This document shows, piece after piece, positions 7,252 through 15,779 of a DNA stretch of 64,000 nucleotides. This stretch comes from JAJAZB01 sp964244295. GTDB taxonomy: Bacteria; Bacteroidota; Bacteroidia; Cytophagales; Spirosomataceae. Location of the stretch: NCBI GenBank assembly GCA_964244295.1, contig CAXTIG010000018.1, forward strand, positions 50,342 to 114,341, written 5' to 3'. The first letter of the stretch is position 1; the number at the start of each line of letters is the position of its first letter. A program made the position numbers and the translations under genes. Under the pieces are notes generated by a model. It saw only the letters and a list, made by a program, of their open reading frames with translations, did no database searches and was not told the DNA's origin.

Positions 7252-8445
7252 TTAATTCAACTGCTTCTCCACAAACTTCCCACTCACTTTTTCTTTCAAC
7301 AGCACCATCTGCCGCCCGTCGTGGGTCATTTCTTCTTTGATGAGGTAGTGGTCGGCGTCGTATTCTTCGAGGTGGCTTTCCTGGGTCAGTCCTTCCTTGC
7401 CGCGCCAGACGGGCAGGTTCACCTTTTCCCACTGCTTCGATTTCGCCGAGCGATAAGCGGCGTCGATAACGGCATTGACCACGTAGCCGTCGTAGAAGGT
7501 TTCCGCCGGGGTTTTACCTTGTTCAAAACTGTTGAACATATCGGTAAACATGTGGTTGTAGCCCAGGTCGTTCACCTCGTCGCCGACGGGGAAGAGCCAG
7601 CCCGAATCGCTTTCCGCTTTCTCGGCGATGTAGTCGCCGCCCTTGCCGGTGGTGAACATTTCGAAGCCGGTTCGCAGGAAGGAGTTAATCCAAATCGTGC
7701 CTTCGGTGCCCATCACCTCATCACGGAGGTCCATGCCGCCCCGGAATACCCAAGAGGTTTCAAACTGCCCGATGGCCCCGTTTTCGTACTTCACCAGCCC
7801 GATGGCGTGGTCTTCGGCGTCGATGGGTTTCACCTGGGTTTCGGCCCAGCACATCACTTCGATGGGTTTGATGTCTTTGCCGATAAAATTCCGGGCGATT
7901 TCGATGCAGTGGCACCCCAAATCGAGGATACAGCCGCCGCCCGCCTGTTCCTTGTCCCAGAACCACGACGAGTGCGGACCGGGGTGCGTTTCCCGCGATT
8001 TGGCCCAGAGAATCCGGCCCAGCGCGCCTTCTTTCACCGAGGCGAGGGCTTTCAGGAATTTAGGCGTGTAGCACAAATCTTCGAGGTAGCCCGCGAAAAT
8101 CCCCGCCTTTTCCACGGCCTGCATCATCCGCAGGGCCTCCTCGCCGTTGCGGCCCAGGGGTTTGGTGGTCACCACGGCTTTTTTGTGCTTCACGCAAGCC
8201 ATCACCGCCGTTTCGTGGATGTTGTTGGGCAGGGCGATGCACACGATGTCCACGCTGGGGTGGCTCACGACGGCATCGAGGTCGGTGCTCCAAAACCCGC
8301 AGCCGTAGTCGTCAGCGAATTTTTTGGCGTTTTTCTCACTGCGGGCGTAGATGGCGACGACGCGGTCGCGGCCGCGCTGCCCGTGGATGGATTCGGCGTA
8401 AAACCGGCCAATGAAGCCGGAACCGAGCATGGCGATGTTGGCCAT
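7252..8445 (-). CDS. Gfo/Idh/MocA family NAD(P)-dependent oxidoreductase
   Basis: 397 residues. The N-terminal Rossmann fold shows 'GSGFIGRFYAES' at 8-19, and 'IALPNNIHETAV' then 'VVTTKPLGRN' (the EKP-like loop) follow at about 70-100. The C-terminal half is the mixed alpha/beta substrate domain, with the conserved 'GGCILDLGCHCIEIARNFIG' region containing the catalytic His. These enzymes oxidise or reduce sugars and inositols in the cytoplasm. The substrate cannot be read from sequence. The next gene upstream on the same strand is a NupG-like sugar/nucleoside transporter, so uptake and oxidation of one sugar is a reasonable inference. No lipoprotein or Tat signal is present, unlike many Bacteroidota relatives. 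Confidence 0.9.
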   Translation of the reverse strand: MANIAMLGSGFIGRFYAESIHGQRGRDRVVAIYARSEKNAKKFADDYGCGFWSTDLDAVVSHPSVDIVCIALPNNIHETAVMACVKHKKAVVTTKPLGRNGEEALRMMQAVEKAGIFAGYLEDLCYTPKFLKALASVKEGALGRILWAKSRETHPGPHSSWFWDKEQAGGGCILDLGCHCIEIARNFIGKDIKPIEVMCWAETQVKPIDAEDHAIGLVKYENGAIGQFETSWVFRGGMDLRDEVMGTEGTIWINSFLRTGFEMFTTGKGGDYIAEKAESDSGWLFPVGDEVNDLGYNHMFTDMFNSFEQGKTPAETFYDGYVVNAVIDAAYRSAKSKQWEKVNLPVWRGKEGLTQESHLEEYDADHYLIKEEMTHDGRQMVLLKEKVSGKFVEKQLN

Positions 8446-8550
8446 AACAGAAATTGGTGAATTGGTGAATTTTGAATTGGTGAAAGTTGCCAGCCGTAAA
8501 AGCCTTGTGCGTAGGCACGGCTGGCAACGGCGGTCGATGGAAAAACGGGA
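8446..8550. other. Intergenic region with direct AATTGGTGAATT repeats
   Basis: Between the two minus-strand genes there are tandem copies of AATTGGTGAATT (about 8449-8482) and a GCCAGCCGT / ACGGCTGGC inverted pair (8490-8526). The small arms could form a hairpin in the bicistronic transcript. Confidence 0.4.
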
Positions 8551-9804
8551 TCAGTAACTGGCCTCCGTGCCAAAATTAGGCTGGTCTTCCGCCCGGAGCG
8601 GCGAGGTAGCCGCCTGACCGGGGGCGGGTGTGCGGTCGTTGAAAAACAGCAGGAACAGCACCAGCACCACGGCGGCAATACCGGCGGGTACGAGCCAGAT
8701 GCTCGTCCAGTTTTTCACGCCATCGACCGTGTACAGGTCCGTCACGATGCCCGACAGGTAGGAGCCGATACCCATGCCGATGCCGTAAGTCGCCAGGGTA
8801 ATCAGGCCCTGGGCCTGCGATTTGATGCGTTCGCCCGCTTTGGTGTCGGTGTAAATCTGGCCGGTGACGAAGAAGAAATCGAAGCAAAGGCCGTGCAAAA
8901 TGATGGCGGCGTAAAACAGCCACTCGCCCGAACCGGCGTCGCCGGTGGCGAAGAAAATAAAGCGAGTGATCCAGCCCAACAGTCCTACCACGAGCATCCA
9001 CTTCACGCCGAGGCGTCGGAAGAAAAACGGGATTAGCAGCAAAAACCCGAACTCCGAAATCAGTCCCAGCGACATTTTATTTTCCACGTTGCTCACGCCC
9101 GCGTCAGTCAGGGCTGGGTTGGCCATGGCGTAGTAAAACGAGAGCGGAATGCAAATCAGCACCGACGACACGAAGAAAATGGCGAACGAGCGGTCGCGGA
9201 ACAGCTTGAAGGCATCGGCTCCTAGAATCTGCCCAAAACTGGCCGGGCCGGTGGCGCGGGGCGGGGTGTCGGGCAAGAAAAACGCCCCGATGCCCAGCAC
9301 GACAGCGGCCCCCATCGAGATTTTGAAAATATCCACCTTATCGCCCAGGGCGTAAAACCCGACGAGGTTGGTCACCACAAACCAGGCCACGGTGCCCATC
9401 ACCCGAATCATCGGGAACTGCGCGGCGGAGTTGGTCATCTGCCGCAGGGCGATGGAACTGGTCAGCGCAATGCAGGGCGCGAAGGTGAGGCAGTAGGCCA
9501 GAATCAGGTAGAAAAATCGTCCGGGGTCTTTTTCCTGAATCAAAAAATAAAGCACACCCGCCCCGAGCAGGTTGAGCACGCCGAGCACTTTTTGCGCCGC
9601 AAAATACCGGTCGGCAATCATTCCGACGAAAAACGGGGCCACAATCATCGCCAGCGAAAAGGCCGAGTAGGCATTGCCCACCTGTTCGCCGCTGGCCCCC
9701 AATTCAGTAAACATGTACTTGCTCATCTGCCCGTACCAGGCCCCCCAGACAAAAAACTGGAGGAACATCATCGCCATGAGCTGCACGCGGGTGGTGGTTT
9801 TCAT
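8551..9804 (-). CDS. MFS transporter, NupG-type nucleoside:H+ symporter family
   Basis: 417 residues, with twelve predicted membrane helices over almost the full length. The start 'MKTTTRVQLMAMMFLQFFVWGAWYGQM' (split at the first helix) and 'IALRQMTNSAAQFPMIRVMG' around residues 118-138 are typical of the nucleoside:H+ symporter (NHS) branch. In Bacteroidota, members of this branch often sit beside Gfo/Idh/MocA oxidoreductases, as here (about 105 bp apart on the same strand, probably one operon). It acts in the inner membrane. The cargo may be a nucleoside or a sugar; context favours a sugar or polyol but does not prove it. Confidence 0.85.
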   Translation of the reverse strand: MKTTTRVQLMAMMFLQFFVWGAWYGQMSKYMFTELGASGEQVGNAYSAFSLAMIVAPFFVGMIADRYFAAQKVLGVLNLLGAGVLYFLIQEKDPGRFFYLILAYCLTFAPCIALTSSIALRQMTNSAAQFPMIRVMGTVAWFVVTNLVGFYALGDKVDIFKISMGAAVVLGIGAFFLPDTPPRATGPASFGQILGADAFKLFRDRSFAIFFVSSVLICIPLSFYYAMANPALTDAGVSNVENKMSLGLISEFGFLLLIPFFFRRLGVKWMLVVGLLGWITRFIFFATGDAGSGEWLFYAAIILHGLCFDFFFVTGQIYTDTKAGERIKSQAQGLITLATYGIGMGIGSYLSGIVTDLYTVDGVKNWTSIWLVPAGIAAVVLVLFLLFFNDRTPAPGQAATSPLRAEDQPNFGTEASY

Positions 9805-9898
9805 CGGGGGTTTAGGGGTTTAGGTTTTGAGGCCGCTAGTTTAGGCAAAAATCCGCGAACCTAGCGCCGCAAAATTACGGGAACTTGACGCCGCGTAA

Positions 9899-9927
9899 CC
9901 CCGCGAGGGTTTAAAACCCTCGCGGGG
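9899..9927. repeat. CCCCGCGAG hairpin (family E), copy 1
   Basis: A perfect 14-bp inverted repeat with a 1-nt centre: CCCCGCGAGGGTTT / AAACCCTCGCGGGG. Similar hairpins occur at 41705 and 55329. It lies in the divergent region between the transporter and yqeY. Confidence 0.85.
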
Positions 9928-9983
9928 ATTCTAACGAGTTTCGATACTCTCCTGACCACCCGCCCGAAGCACGGGCGATTTCG

Positions 9984-9991
9984 TACTTTTG
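9984..9991 (+). promoter_or_regulatory. Possible -7 box (TACTTTTG) upstream of yqeY
   Basis: The octamer fits the Bacteroidota TANNTTTG consensus and lies 74 bp before the yqeY start. No good TTTG -33 element is seen at the usual spacing, so support is moderate. Confidence 0.35.
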
Positions 9992-10064
9992 TGTAAAAAA
10001 ATGACGCGGGGCAGGAAGCAATTTACCCCTTGCTCGCTGCCCCGCGCCCCATGCCTTTTTCACC

Positions 10065-10517
10065 ATGTCACTCAAAACCACCGTCGAAGGCGGCATCAAG
10101 CAGGCCATGCTGGCTAAAGATGCCGACCGGCTCCGCGCCCTCCGCGCCATCAAATCCCTGATTCTGCTCGAAGAAACCGCCGCCGGAACCACGGGCGGCG
10201 AACTCACGACCGACCAGGAAATGAAGCTGCTCAACAAAGCCATGAAGCAGCGCCGCGATTCCGCCGACATTTTCCGTCAGCAAAACCGCCCCGATTTATT
10301 GGAAAAAGAAGAAGCCGAAATGGCCGTCATCGAAGAATTTCTACCCAAGCAACTGTCGGAAGATGAAATTAAGTCGAAGCTCCAGGAAATCATCGCCCGC
10401 GTGGGAGCCTCGGCCCCGTCGGACATGGGCAAGGTGATGGGCGTCGCCACCAAAGAACTCGCCGGGCAGGCGGATGGGAAGGTGGTTTCGGGATTGGTGC
10501 GGCAGTTGTTGAGTTAA
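10065..10517 (+). CDS. GatB/YqeY domain-containing protein
   Basis: 150 residues, the usual YqeY length. The helical N-terminal domain carries 'DADRLRALRAIKSLILLEE' (about 20-38). The C-terminal half has 'EEAEMAVIEEFLPKQLSEDEI' (about 85-104, split at FLPKQL) and the ending 'MGKVMGVATKELAGQADGKV', typical of the tail domain shared with GatB of the Glu-tRNA amidotransferase. YqeY proteins are soluble and likely bind tRNA or related RNA, but a precise function is not established. The gene is followed closely by a toxin-antitoxin-like pair. Confidence 0.92.
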   Translation: MSLKTTVEGGIKQAMLAKDADRLRALRAIKSLILLEETAAGTTGGELTTDQEMKLLNKAMKQRRDSADIFRQQNRPDLLEKEEAEMAVIEEFLPKQLSEDEIKSKLQEIIARVGASAPSDMGKVMGVATKELAGQADGKVVSGLVRQLLS

Positions 10518-10535
10518 CTTTCAACCCAAAAAGCC

Positions 10536-10772
10536 ATGAAAACGCTAACGATGGAAGTACCCGACGAGGCCGATGAACTCGACCTTCGGATGACCGTTGC
10601 GTGTAAACTGTTCGCTCAGGGGGATTTGTCCATTGGGCAGGCAGCGAAGGTAGCGCGTTTACCCTACCGCGACTTTATGGAAACCATGGGCAAATACGGG
10701 GTTTCACCATTTATGCACTACACGGTTGAAGACTTACAACACGATATCGATGTCCTCAACCAACGAAAGTAA
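10536..10772 (+). CDS. UPF0175 family protein, probable antitoxin
   Basis: 78 residues. The pattern 'MTVACKLFAQGDLSIGQAAK' (about 19-38) followed by 'YRDFMETMGKYGVSP' matches UPF0175, small helix-turn-helix-like proteins generally paired with a DUF3368 PIN-type protein. Here the partner starts within its last codons (10750), a 23-bp overlap that implies translational coupling. It starts 19 bp after yqeY. The antitoxin role is inferred from family pairing. Confidence 0.85.
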   Translation: MKTLTMEVPDEADELDLRMTVACKLFAQGDLSIGQAAKVARLPYRDFMETMGKYGVSPFMHYTVEDLQHDIDVLNQRK

Positions 10773-11223
10773 AATCATTATTTCGGATACCAGTTGCCTG
10801 GTCGCATTGGAACGCATCGAACAACTTTCCCTTCTGCGGGAGTTATTCGGGGTAGTCTTCATTACTGAAATCGTAGCCGCCGAATTTAGAAAACCTCTTC
10901 CGGATTGGCTCATCGAGGTTCGGGTGAGAAACATAGAAAAATTTCAGGAATTGGCTCAACGTCTGGACGAAGGGGAGGCCAGTTCCATCGCGCTGGCACT
11001 CGAAGTCGGCAACTGCCAACTCATTCTGGACGACGGAGCCGGTAGAAAAGCGGCCCGTCAGTTTGGACTGGATTTTATCGGTACCCTTGGCCTGGGTGTC
11101 GAGGCCAAGCGGCGAGGTTTGTTTGATTCCGTGAAGCCGTTTATTGAGCGCCTTCGTCAGGTCGATTTCCGTTTTTCAGAACTGGTTGAGCGTGATACCC
11201 TCCGCCAGGCCGGTGAATTATGA
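10750..11223 (+). CDS. DUF3368 PIN-like protein, probable toxin ribonuclease
   Basis: 157 residues with the ATG at 10750, overlapping the UPF0175 gene; an earlier ATG at 10726 would only add an unrelated leader. PIN-fold acidic residues are visible: 'IISDTSCLVAL' near the N-terminus, 'TEIVAAEF' at about 40, 'DEGEASSIALAL' at about 75 and 'LILDDGAGRKAA' at about 92. Members of this group are thought to be Mg-dependent RNases paired with UPF0175. The stop overlaps the next ATG (cvpA) by 4 bp, which places a housekeeping-type membrane gene in the same operon. It could be a working toxin or a domesticated pair. Confidence 0.85.
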   Translation: MSSTNESKIIISDTSCLVALERIEQLSLLRELFGVVFITEIVAAEFRKPLPDWLIEVRVRNIEKFQELAQRLDEGEASSIALALEVGNCQLILDDGAGRKAARQFGLDFIGTLGLGVEAKRRGLFDSVKPFIERLRQVDFRFSELVERDTLRQAGEL

Positions 11224-11753
11224 AACCCCTCGACCTCCTCCTCCTCGTCCCGCTGGCCTGGGGAGCCTACACGGGCTTTCGGCGGGGGGTGTTGGTCGAA
11301 ATCATCGCGGTGGTGGCCTTCGTGCTGGGTTTGATTCTGGGCTTTAAACTCCTCGGCGAAGCCATCGCCTTCCTGGCCCCGCACGTGGGCGAAACGGTGG
11401 CGAAGCGCTTTCTGCCTTACATCGGCTTTTCGGGGATTTTCATCACCGTCATTTTCGTCATCAACCGCTTCGGCTGGTTGCTGCGAAAAAGTTTGCGCTA
11501 CACGATTTTCGGCAGCTTCGACAGCATGGCCGGGGCGCTGGTGGGGTTGTTTACCTACGCCTTCGGGCTGAGCGTGTTTTTTTGGCTGATGACCACCTTC
11601 CGCGTCGATTTCCCCAAACGCAGCCAAACCGAGGGTAGCTACGTCTACCCGATTATCCGCCCGCTCGCCCCGCAGGTGATGAACAAACTCAGCGACGCGA
11701 TTCCGAAGGGCGGGAAGTTGGTGGAGAAGGTGGAACGGGAGTGGAAAAATTGA
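11220..11753 (+). CDS. CvpA family membrane protein
   Basis: 177 residues. The first 130 residues hold four hydrophobic helices beginning 'LDLLLLVPLAWGAYTGFRRGV', the signature start of CvpA/colicin V production proteins, and 'SFDSMAGALVGLFTYAFG' at about 98-115. The remainder is a short soluble tail. The protein belongs in the inner membrane. Some CvpA homologues are linked to envelope homeostasis. Its ATGA overlap with the toxin-like gene makes it the last gene of the yqeY-UPF0175-DUF3368-cvpA run. Confidence 0.88.
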   Translation: MKPLDLLLLVPLAWGAYTGFRRGVLVEIIAVVAFVLGLILGFKLLGEAIAFLAPHVGETVAKRFLPYIGFSGIFITVIFVINRFGWLLRKSLRYTIFGSFDSMAGALVGLFTYAFGLSVFFWLMTTFRVDFPKRSQTEGSYVYPIIRPLAPQVMNKLSDAIPKGGKLVEKVEREWKN

Positions 11754-11770
11754 GGTTGCCTCGTATAATC

Positions 11771-11868
11771 CTGTCATCCAGAGCGTAGCGAAGGATCTTT
11801 CGAGTTAAACCTCTAGGCTAATTGGAAGGTAAGGGCGAAAGATCCTTCGCTGCGCTCTGGATGACAGC
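11771..11868. repeat. Palindromic repeat family C, copy 1
   Basis: About 98 bp with arms CTGTCATCCAGAGCG... and ...CGCTCTGGATGACAG; the inner stem contains GAAGGATCTTTCG / CGAAAGATCCTTC. The centre is unique. It lies between cvpA and rlmN, ending 16 bp before the rlmN start. Confidence 0.9.
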
Positions 11869-11884
11869 CAGTTTTTGAAAAATC

Positions 11885-12967
11885 ATGGAAATCGTCGTTA
11901 GCAAGGAAAAACAAGACCTCCGCAAACGCTCCCTCGCCGAGGTAAAAACCTTCCTGGCGCAGCACGGCGAGCCGGGGTTTCGCGCGAAGCAGATTTACGA
12001 ATGGCTCTGGAAGAAATCGGTGACGGACTTCGGGCAAATGACCAACCTCTCGCTCAAAACGCGGGAGCTGTTGGCCAAACACTTCGAAATCCGCCCGCTC
12101 ACCGTCGCCAACCAGCAGGTTTCCAGCGATAAAACCATCAAGTCGGCCTTCAAACTCTTCGACGGAAAAGTGGTGGAAGGCGTACTCATCCCCACCGACG
12201 ACCGGATGACAGCCTGCGTATCCTCGCAGGTGGGCTGCTCGCTGACCTGCAAATTCTGCGCGACGGGTTACATGGATCGCGAGCGAAATCTAGACGCCGC
12301 CGAGATTTACGACCAGGTCGTCGCCATCCGAACCCAGGCCGAACAAGCCTACGGCGCGCCGCTGAGCAACATCGTGTACATGGGCATGGGCGAGCCGCTG
12401 CTCAATTACGCCAACGTGCTCGAATCGGTTGAGCGGATTACCTCGCCGGATGGGCTTGGGATGTCGCCGAAGCGGATAACCGTGAGCACGGCGGGCATTG
12501 CCAAACAAATCAAAAAGCTGGGCGACGACGGGGTGAAGTTTAACCTGGCCCTCTCGCTCCACGCCGCCGACGATGGGAAGCGCAACCAAATCATGCCCAT
12601 CAACGAAAGCAACACGCTGGCGGCGTTGAAGGAAGCCCTCGTTTATTTTTACCAAAAAACCGGCAACAAAATCACCCTCGAATACATCGTTTTTTACCAC
12701 TTCAACGACACCCTCGACGACGCCCGCGCGCTTTGGAATTTTGCCAAGCAAATCCCCGGCGTTCATGTCAACATCATCGAGTACAACCCCATCGCCAACG
12801 CCGAATTTCGCAACACCGACCCCGAAACCCTGGCCCGCTTTGCCCGGTTTCTGGAAGACAAGCGCCTCTCCGTCACCGTCCGCCGCAGCCGGGGCAAGGA
12901 CATCGACGCGGCCTGTGGGCAGTTGGCGGGGAAAAAACCCAGCCTGGAATTACCCCCAACCCCCTAA
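11885..12967 (+). CDS. rlmN: Dual-specificity 23S rRNA/tRNA adenine-C2 methyltransferase RlmN
   Basis: 360 residues. It is a radical-SAM enzyme that methylates C2 of A2503 in 23S rRNA and A37 of some tRNAs. The 4Fe-4S ligands are C118, C122 and C125 in 'CSLTCKFCATGYM'. The two mechanistic cysteines are C111 ('MTACVSS') and C344 ('DAACGQL'). 'NIVYMGMGEPLLNY' at about 163-176 is also diagnostic. The last residues (LELPPTP) come from a C-rich palindrome that begins at 12951 and supplies the stop codon. The conserved domain is complete before that point, so activity should be intact. Confidence 0.96.
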   Translation: MEIVVSKEKQDLRKRSLAEVKTFLAQHGEPGFRAKQIYEWLWKKSVTDFGQMTNLSLKTRELLAKHFEIRPLTVANQQVSSDKTIKSAFKLFDGKVVEGVLIPTDDRMTACVSSQVGCSLTCKFCATGYMDRERNLDAAEIYDQVVAIRTQAEQAYGAPLSNIVYMGMGEPLLNYANVLESVERITSPDGLGMSPKRITVSTAGIAKQIKKLGDDGVKFNLALSLHAADDGKRNQIMPINESNTLAALKEALVYFYQKTGNKITLEYIVFYHFNDTLDDARALWNFAKQIPGVHVNIIEYNPIANAEFRNTDPETLARFARFLEDKRLSVTVRRSRGKDIDAACGQLAGKKPSLELPPTP

Positions 12968-13026
12968 GGGGGCTACCCGCCTGGAATGTTCCAGCAACGA
13001 AAAGCCCCCTTTAGGGGGTTGGGGGT
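12951..13026. repeat. C/G-run palindrome at rlmN 3' end
   Basis: Arms TACCCCCAACCCCCTAAGG... and ...CCTTTAGGGGGTTGGGGGTA, about 24 bp with a single-base bulge. The left arm encodes the last residues and stop of RlmN. A weak T-run is absent, but the hairpin is strong. It is similar in style to the in-frame palindromes at 46866, 47517 and 50234. Confidence 0.85.
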
Positions 13027-13072
13027 ATGGCGGTTAACAATTTCTTAACACGCCCTCCCGTAGGACTTTCCG

Positions 13073-13080
13073 TAGCTTTG
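13073..13080 (+). promoter_or_regulatory. Possible -7 box (TAGCTTTG) for the phosphate transporter
   Basis: Matches TANNTTTG, 22 bp before the ATG at 13103. A TTAACA about 22 bp upstream (13045-13050) could serve as a weak -33 element. Confidence 0.5.
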
Positions 13081-13102
13081 CGGCCAATTCTACCCCCTTC
13101 GT

Positions 13103-14521
13103 ATGTTCGGACTTGAACCGTCCATTTTTATCCTGCTGTGCATCTGCCTGTTCTGCGCCTGCGCGTTTGAATTCGTCAACGGCTTCCACGACACGGCCAA
13201 CGCCGTCGCCACCGTCATTTACACCCACTCGCTGCCACCCAACATCGCCGTCGTTTGGTCGGGCATCTGCAATTTTCTGGGCGTCCTCACGGGCGGCATC
13301 GGGGTGGCGGTGGGCATCATCAACCTGCTGCCGGTTGAAATGCTGGTCGACCAAAACATTTACCACAGCATCGCGATGGTGCTGGCGCTCTTGCTTTCGG
13401 CCATCATCTGGAACCTCGGCACTTGGTATTTCGGCTTGCCCTCGTCGTCGTCGCACACGCTGATTGGCTCGATTCTGGGCGTGGGGCTGGCGTATTCGTT
13501 CATTTCCACCACGGGGGCGATTCAAGTCAACACCGAGAAAGCCTACGAAATCCTGCTTTCGTTGTTGATTTCTCCGGTAGTGGGTTTCAGCCTGTCCATT
13601 TTCGCGATGTTTATCCTGCGCCGGACGGTACGCAACAGCGACACGCTCTTCAAGGAACCCAAGAAAAACGCGCCGCCCCCCACCTGGATTCGCAGCATAC
13701 TCATCCTCACCTGCACCGGCGTGAGCTACGCCCACGGCAACAACGATGGGCAGAAAGGCGTCGGCTTGGTCATGCTGATCCTGATCGGCATTACACCTGC
13801 ATTTTTTGCGTTAAAAGATCAGGTGCCCAACGCCCAACTTCAGGGAAACCTGGTGCGGATCGAACAGGTCATCGGGAGCATCGACCCCGTTAATTTAGCG
13901 ACCGGCGAACGCGAGCGCCTGGGGCGGTTGCGGCAAAACCTGACGGGGATGAAGGGCATCCTGGCTCAGGCACGGGTGGGCGTGGCGGGGATTCCCGCCG
14001 ACCAACGGATTCTGGTGCGCCGGGACATCCTCCTCATCAACAGCGACATTAAGAATTTGACGGAAAGCCCCAACGTAGACCTGAGCAAGGCCAACCGCGA
14101 GGCGCTCCAGGCCGCCACCGACCGCAAGGGTGGCTTGAGCGAAGCCACCGATTTCGCGCCGTTTTGGGTGATTCTGATGATTTCGCTCTCGTTGGGCCTG
14201 GGCACGATGATTGGCTGGAAGCGCATCGTGGTGACGGTCGGCGAGAAAATCGGCAAACAGCACCTTACCTACGCGCAGGGGGCCTCGGCGGAGTTGGTCA
14301 CGGCGGTGGTCATCATGATTTCGTCGCTGAAAAGCCTGCCCGTGAGCACCACGCACATTCTTTCGTCGGGCATTGCGGGCAGCATGGTAGCGAGCAAGGG
14401 CGTCAAAAACCTCCAGGCCAAAACCGTCCGCAACATCGCCCTTGCCTGGGTGCTCACCCTCCCCGTGAGCATCATGCTCGCCGGAACGTTGTTTGTATTG
14501 CTGCGGAATTTGTTGGGATGA
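13103..14521 (+). CDS. Inorganic phosphate transporter, PiT family
   Basis: 472 residues, an inner-membrane transporter for phosphate driven by a cation or proton gradient. Both PiT signatures are seen: 'FVNGFHDTANAVATV' near residue 25 in the N-terminal half and 'GVSYAHGNNDGQKGVG' at about 205-220 in the second. The two membrane halves are separated by a soluble, helical insert of roughly 110 residues (about 235-345, charged, 'LVRIEQVIGSIDPVN' and 'RERLGRLRQNLTGMKG'). This insert is longer than in short PiT proteins and its role is unknown. The usual DUF47/PhoU-like companion gene is not next to it. The gene ends in front of a palindrome shared with the convergent M20 gene. Confidence 0.93.
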   Translation: MFGLEPSIFILLCICLFCACAFEFVNGFHDTANAVATVIYTHSLPPNIAVVWSGICNFLGVLTGGIGVAVGIINLLPVEMLVDQNIYHSIAMVLALLLSAIIWNLGTWYFGLPSSSSHTLIGSILGVGLAYSFISTTGAIQVNTEKAYEILLSLLISPVVGFSLSIFAMFILRRTVRNSDTLFKEPKKNAPPPTWIRSILILTCTGVSYAHGNNDGQKGVGLVMLILIGITPAFFALKDQVPNAQLQGNLVRIEQVIGSIDPVNLATGERERLGRLRQNLTGMKGILAQARVGVAGIPADQRILVRRDILLINSDIKNLTESPNVDLSKANREALQAATDRKGGLSEATDFAPFWVILMISLSLGLGTMIGWKRIVVTVGEKIGKQHLTYAQGASAELVTAVVIMISSLKSLPVSTTHILSSGIAGSMVASKGVKNLQAKTVRNIALAWVLTLPVSIMLAGTLFVLLRNLLG

Positions 14522-14525
14522 AAAG

Positions 14526-14600
14526 TAGAAACAGGAGACGAGAAACAAGAGACAAGAAAATACGAAATACTTGTCTCTTGTTTCTCGTCTCTTGTTTCTA
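14526..14600. repeat. Palindrome with AGAAACAAGAGACAAG arms
   Basis: Two 31-bp arms (14526-14556 and 14570-14600) with one mismatch and a 13-nt loop, between convergent pit and M20 genes. A degenerate copy of the same sequence is found in frame inside the helicase at 44773-44885. Confidence 0.9.
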
Positions 14601-15779
14601 TTCCGCTAATTCCCTCACCGCCAGCCAGCTCATCAGCCCGGCCCCAATTTCCAGCGCTTTTTCGTCGATGTCGAACGTGGGCGTGTGAACGCCGCTGGTG
14701 ATGCCCCGCGCTTCGTTGCGGGTGCCGAGGCGGTAAAAGCAGGAATCGACCACCTGCGAGTAGAAGGCGAAGTCTTCGCCCGCCATCCAGAGGTCTAAAT
14801 CCACGATATTTTCCGGGCCGACGTAGGCACTCGCTTCGGCCCGCAGGCGGCGGGTCAGTTCGGGGTGATTTTCCAGGTACGGGTAGCCTTTCTGGATGAA
14901 CACCCCGCAGGTGCCGCCCATCGAGTCGGCCAGGGTTTCGGCCATGCGCTGGATGCGGGCCAAGCCTTCGGCCCGCCAGGTTTCGTCCATGCAGCGGAAG
15001 GTGCCTTCGATGTTCACTTCGTTGGGAATTACGTTGGTGGCTCCGTTGGCAATGACCCGCCCGAACGACAGCACCGAGGGCGATTTGGGTGGTCGATTTC
15101 TCGAAATAATTTGTTGCAGGGCCACGATGAGGTGCGAAGCAATCAGCACCGGGTCGATGAGCGAATCGGGCATGGCCGCGTGACCGCCCTTGCCGCGCAC
15201 GGTCAGGTAAATTTCGTCGGTCGAGGCCATGTACATCCCCTCGCGGAAGCCGATTTTCCCCACCGGAATCTGCGGGGCCACGTGCTGCCCAATCATCCCC
15301 GCCGGAGCCGGATTTTGCAACACCCCGTCCCGAATCATGAGGCTGGCCCCGCCCGGCGCTTTTTCCTCGGCGGGCTGGAACACCAGTTTCACCGTGCCTT
15401 CAAATTCATCTTTCAACTGGGTCAGAATCCGGGCCACGCCGAGCAGCGAAGCCGTGTGGGCGTCGTGGCCGCAGGCGTGCATCACGCCGGGGTTCTGCGA
15501 ACGGTAGGGCACGTCGTTGGCCTCGGTGATGGGCAGCGCATCCATGTCGGCCCGCAACCCGACGACTTTTTTCCCTGGATTTTTTCCTTCGATCAGCGCC
15601 ACCAGGCCCGTATCGGCCATCGGCTGGGGACTCAGGCCGAGCGCAGTCAGTTGGCTGGCGACGAATTTCTGCGTTTCGGTTTCGTGAAACGACAACTCCG
15701 GGTGGCTGTGCAAATGCCGCCGGATGGCGATGGTATCGGCGGCAAATTGGGCGGCGAGGGTTTGGATTTTTTGTTTCAT
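14598..15779 (-). CDS. M20 family metallo-amidohydrolase
   Basis: 393 residues, the length of the amidohydrolase/aminoacylase branch (IAA-amino acid hydrolase/hippuricase type). Metal-binding and catalytic motifs are seen: 'HLHSHPELSFHE' at about 21-32, 'MHACGHDAHTASLLG' at about 104-118, 'QPAEEKAPGG' at about 139-148 and 'GQHVAP' at about 163-168. These enzymes cleave N-acyl or peptide bonds with two metal ions. There is no signal peptide, so it is cytoplasmic. The start overlaps the hepT-like stop by 4 bp (ATGA), so it is translationally coupled to the toxin-antitoxin-like pair upstream. The true substrate is unknown. Confidence 0.92.
   Translation of the reverse strand: MKQKIQTLAAQFAADTIAIRRHLHSHPELSFHETETQKFVASQLTALGLSPQPMADTGLVALIEGKNPGKKVVGLRADMDALPITEANDVPYRSQNPGVMHACGHDAHTASLLGVARILTQLKDEFEGTVKLVFQPAEEKAPGGASLMIRDGVLQNPAPAGMIGQHVAPQIPVGKIGFREGMYMASTDEIYLTVRGKGGHAAMPDSLIDPVLIASHLIVALQQIISRNRPPKSPSVLSFGRVIANGATNVIPNEVNIEGTFRCMDETWRAEGLARIQRMAETLADSMGGTCGVFIQKGYPYLENHPELTRRLRAEASAYVGPENIVDLDLWMAGEDFAFYSQVVDSCFYRLGTRNEARGITSGVHTPTFDIDEKALEIGAGLMSWLAVRELAE

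Noticed and set aside
7225..8460. 411-codon plus-strand frame opposite the Gfo/Idh/MocA gene
   Set aside because: Shadow of a conserved gene. Its His/Phe/Val-rich composition is typical of a reverse-frame translation.
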